In this document: positions 53,765 to 61,396 of the stretch, in pieces
Layout of the letters: every line of letters starts with the position of its first letter
Position numbering within the stretch: the stretch's first letter is position 1
Origin: Cyclobacteriaceae bacterium YHN15
GTDB lineage: Bacteria; Bacteroidota; Bacteroidia; Cytophagales; Cyclobacteriaceae
DNA: 64,000 bases
Assembly (NCBI GenBank): GCA_003797895.1
Contig: RKQB01000002.1
Span: forward strand, 745,354-809,353
Direction of reading: 5' to 3'
Translations under genes and position numbers: made by a program
Notes under the pieces: model-generated
Databases searched by the model: none
What the model saw: the letters and a program-made list of their open reading frames with translations, nothing else
What the model was told of the DNA's origin: nothing

Positions 53765-55060
53765 TTAGAATCCGACAATTGCCTCAATCATCAATCCATT
53801 AAATCTACCACCATTTCTAATGTCTGTTGCAGCAAAGTCGTTGAAATTCTGATTCACATATTCCAATTTGGCAAGGATATTTCTGGTAACAAACCAACCA
53901 CCACCAACTTGTATTCTATCTATGCTGACTTCAGCACCTGAACCAAACAAGGTTCCGTTTACTTTGTTGTATCTTCCTGCCACATAGAATTTCTCGTAAG
54001 TTCCAAATCTGTAAACCAAGTCAGTTCCAAGTTGGTTCCAGGTTCTATCGGTTGTCTCTCCTCTTGCAGATCCGGTTGACTGTTCAATGTTGGCGAACAA
54101 TTCCAAACCTTGGAACTTAATGAAAGGGTTGATTACCCATGCGGTAATATTATTGGTCTGATTAGGATTAAACCTACCGGAAGTAAAGTTAGCTGCTGTA
54201 GTCGCTAATGTATTTTCCATTACCATGTAATATCTGGATCCCGCTCTATCTCCTGCCCATAATGTATTTCTTTGAGAACTTGAGGTAGTGTATATAGAAC
54301 CTGTTAATCTTACTCTTAAGTCATCACTCAACTGTTTGTCATAACCCAATTTACCGATAAAGCTAAGACTTCTGTTTTGTGGATTGGTTACCCCACCCTG
54401 GATTTCACCACCTGTAGCGGATACCATGGCCAACCAACCATTATTTTGGAAGAATAATTCAGCACCTACTTCGGTAGTAAAGGCATCCATGATATAGTTT
54501 CCAACAAAAGGGTTATACATAGCATTACCATTATCTGTTCTTCTGAAATGGGCATCACCATAGTTGATTTCCATATGTCCTACCCTTAAAGTCAGGTATT
54601 TATTGAACCAATCTACATCTCCTAATCCCAGGAAATTCAATTTATCTACTTGAAGGTAACCACCTTTTACCCAAGTTTCAGGATGGTGTCTGGAAGAAAG
54701 ATAAGTAATCAGATTCAATCGCAAACCATCTCCTAAAGCCACATCGATGTTCAAATTCGCTGTTGCAAGGTTGGTACCGGTACCGATTTCAATCAATTGG
54801 TTGGTATTGACATTGTTTGCGTTTAGAACAGCATCAGCTGTATTTGAGTGACTTAAACTTTGGAGTTGCTGGGTAAAATGAGCTCCAATTCTTACTCTTA
54901 GGCCCTCATAGGCAACCGTATCTTCTTTACCAGTTTCAAAGATATTTAGACCTCTTTGGTCATAAGGTCTCCAGAATTGCATATCTCTCTGAAGTCCCTG
55001 AGCTAATCCGGATAAGGAAAATCCGATTAAAACTATTGCAGAAATAATGTACTTTTTCAT
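53765..55060 (-). CDS. Outer-membrane beta-barrel protein (porin-like)
   Basis: This 431-residue protein has a signal peptide, MKKYIISAIVLIGFSLSGLAQ. The mature part alternates amphipathic strands with Tyr/Trp/Phe-rich girdles, such as YLQVDKLNFLGLGDVDWFNKY, VRLTGSIYTTSSSQRN and YRFGTYEKFYVAGRYNKVNG. It ends in an aromatic terminal strand, GLMIEAIVGF, for BAM insertion. No TonB box or plug domain is seen, so passive porin-like transport is most likely. It lies between two YceI-family genes, 11 bp after one and 17 bp before the other. Confidence 0.8.
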   Translation of the reverse strand: MKKYIISAIVLIGFSLSGLAQGLQRDMQFWRPYDQRGLNIFETGKEDTVAYEGLRVRIGAHFTQQLQSLSHSNTADAVLNANNVNTNQLIEIGTGTNLATANLNIDVALGDGLRLNLITYLSSRHHPETWVKGGYLQVDKLNFLGLGDVDWFNKYLTLRVGHMEINYGDAHFRRTDNGNAMYNPFVGNYIMDAFTTEVGAELFFQNNGWLAMVSATGGEIQGGVTNPQNRSLSFIGKLGYDKQLSDDLRVRLTGSIYTTSSSQRNTLWAGDRAGSRYYMVMENTLATTAANFTSGRFNPNQTNNITAWVINPFIKFQGLELFANIEQSTGSARGETTDRTWNQLGTDLVYRFGTYEKFYVAGRYNKVNGTLFGSGAEVSIDRIQVGGGWFVTRNILAKLEYVNQNFNDFAATDIRNGGRFNGLMIEAIVGF

Positions 55061-55071
55061 AGTCGTGGAAA

Positions 55072-55647
55072 TTAATTTGTAGGTTGAAATATTGTTTTAA
55101 ATGAAATTTTGATTTCGTCATTTGTTTTTACAGTACCCAATAAGGCTGTGGGAGGTTCTACTGAAAATTGGGTAAGTTTCGTGTCATAACTTCCCTCGAA
55201 AGTAAATTTGTTTCCGGATTGGGTTACTTTCACAGGAAAGGATGCTGCTTTGGTTACTCCTGCTATCGTGAAATCTCCTTTTGCCTGGAAATTGCTACCA
55301 CTACCTGTAACTTCTTTCAAAGTGAATTTTACATCTTTGTTTTTCTTGGTATCCAATGCTTTATAAGCATTGTTGTCCAAACCCTTGGTGCCACTTTTAA
55401 GCGTTTCCGCTTCCATGGTTACTGTAAGATTTTGTATTGATTTCAATTGATTACCTTCCAAAACAAACATCCCCTCTCCTTTGGCTGTATTGGATGTCAT
55501 ATCCCAGTCATGAAGCGTTGAACCTCCTGAAACCTTAAGCTCAGGTGAAGAGGCCAAGATGTATTTTGTCTGTGCTGAAAGTGTCCAATTAAATGACATC
55601 AGGATCATTACTGTTAGTCCCAATGCCCATTTTCTTAAATTTTTCAT
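55072..55647 (-). CDS. YceI family secreted protein
   Basis: This 191-residue protein has a signal peptide, MKNLRKWALGLTVMILMSFN, cleaved near WTLSAQ. The mature part is the YceI fold: ELKVSGGSTLHDWDM, DNNAYKALDTKKNKDVKFTL, GDFTIAGVTKAASFPVKV and FEGSYDTKLTQFSVEPP. It begins at ATG 55647 on the minus strand, chosen over a start 48 bp further out because it puts the signal peptide first. It is the first gene of the YceI-barrel-YceI set. Confidence 0.88.
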   Translation of the reverse strand: MKNLRKWALGLTVMILMSFNWTLSAQTKYILASSPELKVSGGSTLHDWDMTSNTAKGEGMFVLEGNQLKSIQNLTVTMEAETLKSGTKGLDNNAYKALDTKKNKDVKFTLKEVTGSGSNFQAKGDFTIAGVTKAASFPVKVTQSGNKFTFEGSYDTKLTQFSVEPPTALLGTVKTNDEIKISFKTIFQPTN

Positions 55648-55845
55648 TTTCGTTGCGGTTGTTTGATGAAGCAAATTTGAATAACAAAATCTCAATTAAA
55701 CATGACGAAAATCATATTAAACTATGATTAAAGGCACAATTGAATTTCCACCGAAAAAAGGAAATAAAAAAATGGCTTATCTTTTGAAAAGCCATATAAA
55801 ATTACATTTAATTGTTTTTTTAAAGAATAAAATTCTAATAACACT

Positions 55846-57516
55846 TTATGAAAATAATTTTTGCAATATTTTATATGTAATCAAATAGGTCGGCTTCACC
55901 CCGTCCATACCCAAAGCTCCCGAAGCAAGGGTACTTCCGGTTTCCAAAGGATTATCTGAGGCATAGTATGCGTAAAGTACTTTCACGTTCTTTTTGATGC
56001 TCTGTCTTATTTTACTTTCTGATTGGATGGCCTTCTGGTAATGTGCACCTTCCATTTCCAAACCTATTGCCTTCCAGGATGACTCCATCAGATAACTCAG
56101 TACATCCTTGTTCTGAAGTGAAGTGCCCAAAACAGTAAACATAGTGCCCTGATATACCTCCAATCCAAATCCCTCAAAATCTTTTTTGCTGAGTTCATTG
56201 ACAAAAGGATAATTATCTGCAGTTCCTTCAAAGACATGGCTATCAGGTATCATAATATCCCCCTTTTTTCCAGTCAATATCCCCGCTTTTCCCATTATCG
56301 AAGCCGATAGAACATTGAGGGGATAACTTTTATCATCTTCCGTTTCAAAGGGTTTCAAGAGTTCATCAAAACACTCATAAGCTTGTTCTCCAAAAGCATA
56401 GTCCATCACCAATAAAACAGGTCTCTTTTTTTTCTCTTCCGGCAAACTGCAGCCAGGAAGCAGGGTGTTTTTAGACATACCTGCAGTATCAATCAATTGG
56501 ACATGGATATTGGTACCTGAATCATCCAACACCTCCATAAATCCATTACTCTGGGCATATTTTAATATATCCTTACCCTTGTGGTTTTTTGATCCAATGC
56601 TGATATCCATCGCCACCGTTTCAATTTCCTCAAAAGAACCCAATCCAAGCGCCTGATGGCCGTAAATAGTGTTGACAAAACTATGTAGGTTGGCAGAAAT
56701 AATGTGGAGAGGCCTATCTATCAAACCATTATCAAACAATACTTTTTTTATTTTATTGGCCCAAAGCTCACCATATACGTGATGGCCAACTCTCATCCTC
56801 AAGGTGGAGGAAAAAGAAATCTCCCTGTCCTTCCCGTCAAATGACTCGGCCATGGCCAATTTGCCCAAGTGGTAAACCACCCTGAACAAACTGTTGGTAT
56901 GCGGAGAAGTTTCAAATTTCTTGACGGCCTCGTGGGTTTCGTCAAATGTTCTTCCTATAACCTGACTCAGGTAAGAACAGGCTACTTCTTTATCAAAATC
57001 CTCTCCGTTCTCCTCTTTTTCAATGATTTTGCCCAATAATTCCCAATTTAGATCAATCCTTCCCTTGGCGTCTGTACTGTTGGATTTGATTTTTGAAGAT
57101 TCTATATATAAAAAAGTCAGATGGGTCAGTATATCATAAATATCAGACCTTCCCCTAGTCATCTCCACATACATTTGATCCTCATCGACCCTATAACAGT
57201 TACGCTTTCTTTTGGCTGGAATGATGGCAGGAAAAGTAGAGTTTTCGTATCCTTCCCTACTGATCAACCTGATGTATCTGCACTCTTCAATTCCCCTGGG
57301 AAGCCTTTCCATTACATACAAAAGTCCATCCAGCTCAATCTTCTCATCTTGTGCCAGTAAACCGTATATCTCTGGGCTTAGCACCAAAAGTGAATCCACA
57401 AGCGATTCCCCGGAAATTCCCATAGGCTTATAAGAACCCCTCATAAAAAGGTGCCTCATAGTGATATAAAGTTTCTCAATGGCTGCTCTGGATTCCTGTG
57501 CTCTCGTTCTTTTCAT
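55846..57516 (-). CDS. DUF6909 family protein with C-terminal nucleoside-phosphorylase-like region
   Basis: This 556-residue protein (start ATG 57516) is conserved in Bacteroidota and listed as DUF6909. No signal peptide or membrane segment was seen. The N-terminal ~280 residues are helical. In the last ~200, VLLVMDYAFGEQAYECFDEL, SIMGKAGILTGKKGDIMIPD, a strand-rich segment, and KAIGLEMEGAHYQKAI resemble the fold order of MTA/SAH nucleosidase and purine phosphorylases, where a Gly-rich loop precedes GDIVIP and the end has an (V/G)-D/E-M-E motif. This is inference from motif order; no catalytic residue is proven. Confidence 0.75.
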   Translation of the reverse strand: MKRTRAQESRAAIEKLYITMRHLFMRGSYKPMGISGESLVDSLLVLSPEIYGLLAQDEKIELDGLLYVMERLPRGIEECRYIRLISREGYENSTFPAIIPAKRKRNCYRVDEDQMYVEMTRGRSDIYDILTHLTFLYIESSKIKSNSTDAKGRIDLNWELLGKIIEKEENGEDFDKEVACSYLSQVIGRTFDETHEAVKKFETSPHTNSLFRVVYHLGKLAMAESFDGKDREISFSSTLRMRVGHHVYGELWANKIKKVLFDNGLIDRPLHIISANLHSFVNTIYGHQALGLGSFEEIETVAMDISIGSKNHKGKDILKYAQSNGFMEVLDDSGTNIHVQLIDTAGMSKNTLLPGCSLPEEKKKRPVLLVMDYAFGEQAYECFDELLKPFETEDDKSYPLNVLSASIMGKAGILTGKKGDIMIPDSHVFEGTADNYPFVNELSKKDFEGFGLEVYQGTMFTVLGTSLQNKDVLSYLMESSWKAIGLEMEGAHYQKAIQSESKIRQSIKKNVKVLYAYYASDNPLETGSTLASGALGMDGVKPTYLITYKILQKLFS

Positions 57517-57618
57517 AGTCAATAAAATTATTTTGTAATGGGTAAATTCTATAAATTTAATCAAATTTGACCATTTTATGGAATTATATTATCATTACTA
57601 TTTTAAACTTGCTGAATT

Positions 57619-58137
57619 TCAAAGGTATTTTTCCTTCAAAACTTGAAGATGATGAACTGTATGTCCTGCTATAATATGAAAGAGTGCACGTACAGAGGCA
57701 GGATTATTATTAGCCAAACCAGTATTCGAATAGACAGTTTCAGAGAGGTTCTTTAACAATGAAACCAAAGCATATCTGGACATTTCAAACTCCTCTAACA
57801 GTTGCATTAGGGGAACATCATTAAACTTTCCCTGTACCACGTAGGAATCCTGATCAAAGCCCGGAAGTGAAAGCTGTTCACCCCTTGCAATGCAAAGTGC
57901 CCTATAAGCCATTATCCTGTCTGTATCTGTCAAATGACCTAACAATTCTTTTGCAGACCATTTACCCTCTGCGTAAGGTAAATTGCTTTTCAATTCACCT
58001 AGCTTTTCAAATATATTTCTTACTTCCTCTATTTGGGATAAGAGCAAAACCGGAATATCAAGGCCTTTGACGTAGGAAATGTATCCTTCATAATAAGCCC
58101 CATATTCACCTTCCTTTGGTATCAATTGTTCGTTCAT
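57619..58137 (-). CDS. DinB family protein
   Basis: This 172-residue DinB_2-type four-helix bundle is often a metal-dependent thiol transferase or hydrolase-like protein. His ligands at the expected places are AKELLGHLTDTDRIM and IIAGHTVHHLQVLKEKY. The helix LVSLLKNLSETVYSNTG lies between them. No specific substrate is known for this subgroup. It diverges from the M28 peptidase gene, 69 bp away. Confidence 0.85.
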   Translation of the reverse strand: MNEQLIPKEGEYGAYYEGYISYVKGLDIPVLLLSQIEEVRNIFEKLGELKSNLPYAEGKWSAKELLGHLTDTDRIMAYRALCIARGEQLSLPGFDQDSYVVQGKFNDVPLMQLLEEFEMSRYALVSLLKNLSETVYSNTGLANNNPASVRALFHIIAGHTVHHLQVLKEKYL

Positions 58138-58206
58138 GTAATAAGGTTTTAAATTTGATGTCTCTACAAGTAAATTTAAATTATAATATCAGAAACCTTC
58201 TTACTA

Positions 58207-59556
58207 ATGAAAAGAATTATACTTCTCATCACTTTCTTTACCGTTCATTTTTCTTTTGCCCAAACCCAGCTCATTCACCGGAATGCTGTTATCGCAGGTA
58301 TGGTCAATGAAATATCTTCTGAAAATCTGGAAAAATATGTCAGGGATCTGGCCGGGTTCAGAACAAGACATACCTTAAGCGCAAATAATGAAAATGAGGG
58401 AATCTTAGCCTCCCAAAATTACGTCCTTAATCTTTTTAAATCATTTGAATCTTCTTCAAATGGCAGGCTAAGCTCTTATATTGATACTTTTACCATTCTG
58501 GCAGATGGAAGAAGAATTCCAACAGACAGCCAATTGGGAAATGTCATGGCCACTTTGAAAGGTACTGATCCAAATGATGACAGGATTTTTATCATTTCTG
58601 CACACATTGACAGTAGGGCTTTGGATGTGATGAATAAAGAAATTGATGCTCCGGGAGCCAATGATGACGGATCAGGTGTAGCAGCTGTCATTGAATTGGC
58701 AAGGATCATGTCCAACAATTCCTATCCGGCCACTATTGTTTTTGTCATTGTTTCAGGAGAAGAACAAGGTTTAAAAGGCGCCGCATACCTGGCTGAGAAA
58801 GCAAAAAATGAAAATTGGAATCTAGTGGCTATGCTCAATAATGATATGATCGGAAATAGCTTCTCTTCGGAAACAAATATCAATGATAATACCAAAGTGA
58901 GGATTTTTTCTGAAGGAGTTCCTGCAGCGGAAACAGAAAGAATGGCCGCAATACGCAGGTATACCAATGGTGAAAATGACAGCAAATCAAGACAATTGGC
59001 CCGCTATATGAAAGAAGTCGGGGAAAGGTATGTGGATCAATTGGAAGTTAAATTGGTCTATAGAAATGACAGGTTTTTAAGAGGAGGAGATCATACGCCT
59101 TTTGCACAGCAAGGGTTCACGGCCATCAGGGTATGTGAAATGAATGAAAATTATTACCACCAACATGAAAATGTAAGGGAAGAAAACGGAATTCAATATG
59201 GCGATCTTCCTGAGTTTGTTGATTTTGAATACATGAGAAAAATCACAGGGATCAACCTTGCATCATTGGCTTCACTGGCATCCGCACCATCCGAGCCCAA
59301 TAACGTGGGAATTGACGTAAGAAAATTGAGCAATACTTCCACGCTAAGATGGGAAGCCCCTGAAAAAGGAAAAGCAAAAGGTTATTATGTGCTGATGAGA
59401 GAAACGGATGCTTCTATGTGGCAGAAGAAATTCTACACGGAAGAAACTTCATTGACTATTCCCTATTCCAAGGACAATTACTTCTTTGCTGTACAAGCAG
59501 TAGGCGAAGAAGGACATGAAAGTTTGGCGGTTTTCCCACAGCCTATTACCAGGTAA
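58207..59556 (+). CDS. M28-family secreted aminopeptidase with C-terminal fibronectin III-like domain
   Basis: This 449-residue protein has a signal peptide, MKRIILLITFFTVHFSFAQ. The M28 zinc site is complete: SAHIDSRAL, the bridging Asp in PGANDDGSGVAAVIELARI, catalytic Glu in VSGEEQGLKGAAYLAEKA, the metal Asp in LNNDMIGNS, and His in YYHQHENVREENG. After residue ~350, a 95-residue strand-rich domain resembles fibronectin III (NTSTLRWEAPEKGKAKGYYV). It is probably periplasmic. The gene ends six bases before the left repeat array begins. Confidence 0.9.
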   Translation: MKRIILLITFFTVHFSFAQTQLIHRNAVIAGMVNEISSENLEKYVRDLAGFRTRHTLSANNENEGILASQNYVLNLFKSFESSSNGRLSSYIDTFTILADGRRIPTDSQLGNVMATLKGTDPNDDRIFIISAHIDSRALDVMNKEIDAPGANDDGSGVAAVIELARIMSNNSYPATIVFVIVSGEEQGLKGAAYLAEKAKNENWNLVAMLNNDMIGNSFSSETNINDNTKVRIFSEGVPAAETERMAAIRRYTNGENDSKSRQLARYMKEVGERYVDQLEVKLVYRNDRFLRGGDHTPFAQQGFTAIRVCEMNENYYHQHENVREENGIQYGDLPEFVDFEYMRKITGINLASLASLASAPSEPNNVGIDVRKLSNTSTLRWEAPEKGKAKGYYVLMRETDASMWQKKFYTEETSLTIPYSKDNYFFAVQAVGEEGHESLAVFPQPITR

Positions 59557-59564
59557 AACTTAGC

Positions 59565-60059
59565 TTCCCGAAATTTGCAATTTCGGGAAATGATAATGCA
59601 GATTTATAATCCGCTTCTCGAAATTTGCAATTTCGAGAAATGATAATGCGGATTTATAATCCGCAAATCTCTTTACCAAATAGGAACAAAGGAATTAAAA
59701 ATCCCTGACATCGCTCTTCGGAATTACAAATACCGAAGAGCTGCGCTTCTCGAAATTTATAATTTCGAGAAATGATAATGCGGATTTATAATCCGCAAAT
59801 CTCTTTACCAAATAGGAACAAAGGAATTAAAAATCCCTGACATCACTCTTCGGAATTACAAATACTGAAGAGCTGCGCTTCCCGAAATTTATAATTTCGA
59901 GAAACGATAAAGCGGATTTATAATCCGCAAATCTCTTTACCAAATAGGAACAAAGGAATTAAAAATCCCTGACATCACTCTTTGGAATTACAAATACTGA
60001 AGAGCTGCGCTTCCCGAAATTTGCAATTTCGAGACTGGATAGAATGGATTTTTAATCCA
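59565..60059 (+). repeat. Left array of 132-bp four-hairpin repeats (three full units plus partials)
   Basis: Three full 132-bp units lie in direct tandem at 59615-59746, 59747-59878 and 59879-60010, preceded by a partial unit (59565-59614) and followed by another (60011-60059). Each unit is A-B-C-D, four hairpins: A, stem TTCTCG or TTCCCG with its complement around AAATTT(ATA/GCA)AATTT; B, GCGGATTTATAATCCGC; C, GGAATTAAAAATCCC; D, CTCTTCGG/CCGAAGAG around AATTACAAATA. All cores are variants of ATTTATAAT. There are no unique spacers, so this is not CRISPR. Confidence 0.95.
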
Positions 60060-60181
60060 TAATTCTCATATTTTCAAATAATCTGAATTTTTCATCAGCC
60101 ATTTTTTTTAATCGGATACTTATCCGTTTAAAGTGATGTTTTTTTTTCAATGATCTCGATTTTTGTGTAAAAATATTAATT

Positions 60182-60709
60182 ATGGGCTTTTCATATCAAA
60201 TTCAAGATCAATTTGCACCTCATTTTGTCACATTTACAGTTCGCCAATGGATAGATGTTTTTACAAGAAGATGTTATGCAGATATTTTAATTGATAGTCT
60301 TAAATTCTGTCAAAAAAACAAGGGGTTGAAAATTTATGCATGGGTAATTATGAGTAACCACTGCCATTTGATAGTATCTTCTGACAAAGTGCCTCTTTCT
60401 GACATTATAAGAGATTTCAAAAAGTTCACATCAAAAGCTATATATGATGCAATAGCTACTAATCCGGAAGAAAGTCGAAAAAAGTGGTTGCTATGGATCT
60501 TAAAAAAGAATGAAAAAATTTGGTTTTGGAAAAACGGATACCATGGGGAAGAAATTTTTTCGGAGAGTTTTTTGATGACCAAAATCAATTATATACACCA
60601 AAACCCAGTTAGAGCTGGTATTGTAGAAAAAGAAGAAGAATATATCTACAGCAGTTGTGGAGATTTCTTTGGAATCCGAAAGGGGAAAATTGATTTAGAG
60701 GATATTTGA
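60182..60709 (+). CDS. REP-associated tyrosine transposase (RAYT, IS200-like Y1 family)
   Basis: This 175-residue single-domain HUH enzyme has MSNHCHLIVSS as the metal-binding H60-x-H62 motif, and Tyr137 in KINYIHQNPVRAGIV is the likely catalytic nucleophile. Segments FVTFTVRQWIDVFTRRCY and GYHGEEIFSESFLMTK are typical of Bacteroidota RAYTs. The gene lies exactly between two arrays of 132-bp repeats in the same orientation, as RAYT genes typically sit among their REP elements, which they are thought to mobilise or maintain. The frame is intact, so it may be active. No direct-repeat target site flanks the gene itself. Confidence 0.93.
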   Translation: MGFSYQIQDQFAPHFVTFTVRQWIDVFTRRCYADILIDSLKFCQKNKGLKIYAWVIMSNHCHLIVSSDKVPLSDIIRDFKKFTSKAIYDAIATNPEESRKKWLLWILKKNEKIWFWKNGYHGEEIFSESFLMTKINYIHQNPVRAGIVEKEEEYIYSSCGDFFGIRKGKIDLEDI

Positions 60710-60774
60710 TTCAAATATTTTAAAATTTCAATTTCCTGTATCAATCATATAAGAGAAGTTTTTCAATGCTTTTA

Positions 60775-61396
60775 GCGCTTCCCGAAATTTATAATTTCGG
60801 GAAATGATAATGCAGATTTATAATCCGCAAACCACTCCAAAAGTAAAGGAAAAAGGGATTAAAAATCCCTGACATCGCTCTTCGGAATTACATATACCGA
60901 AGAGCTGCGCTTCTCGAAATTTATAATTTCCGGAAACGATAAAGCGGATTTATAATCCGCAAACCACTCCAAAAGTAATAGAAAAAGGGATTAAAAATCC
61001 CTGACATCGCTCTTCGGAATTACATATACCGAAGAGCTGTGCTTCCCGAAATTTGCAATTTCGAGAAATGATAATGCAGATTTATAATCCGCAAACCACT
61101 CCAAAAGTAATAGAAAAAGGGATTAAAAATCCCTGACATCGCTCTTCGGAATTACAAATACCGAAGAGCTGCGCTTCTCGAAATTTATAATTTCGGGAAA
61201 CGATAATGCGGATTTATAATCCGCAAATCTCTTTACCAAATAGGAACAAAGGGATTAAAAATCCCTGACATCACTCTTCGGAATTACATATACCGAAGAG
61301 CTGCGCTTCTCGAAATTTGCAATTTCGAGAAATGATAATGCGGATTTATAATCCGCAAACCATTCCAAAAGTAAAGGAAAAAGGGATTAAAAATCC
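60775..61396 (+). repeat. Right array of 132-bp four-hairpin repeats (four full units plus a partial), running into a stop codon
   Basis: Units are at 60779-60910, 60911-61042, 61043-61174 and 61175-61306, with a partial at 61307-61396, all in the same direction as the left array. Hairpins A, B, C and D are as in the left array. The spacer before hairpin C has two equal-length forms, one beginning AAATCTCTTTACC and the other AAACCACTCC; the right array is form 2,2,2,1,2 while the left is all form 1. The last hairpin C contains the stop codon of the minus-strand symporter gene, and a degraded hairpin D appears to continue to about 61434 inside that gene. Confidence 0.95.

Noticed and set aside
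60182..60709. IS200/IS605 insertion sequence with its own ends
   Set aside because: There is no tnpB, no single left/right end pair and no simple target site; it is a lone RAYT among arrays of its repeats.
59565..61396. CRISPR array
   Set aside because: The repeats are 132 bp, contiguous and internally palindromic with no unique spacers, and no cas genes lie near; a RAYT gene sits between the arrays.
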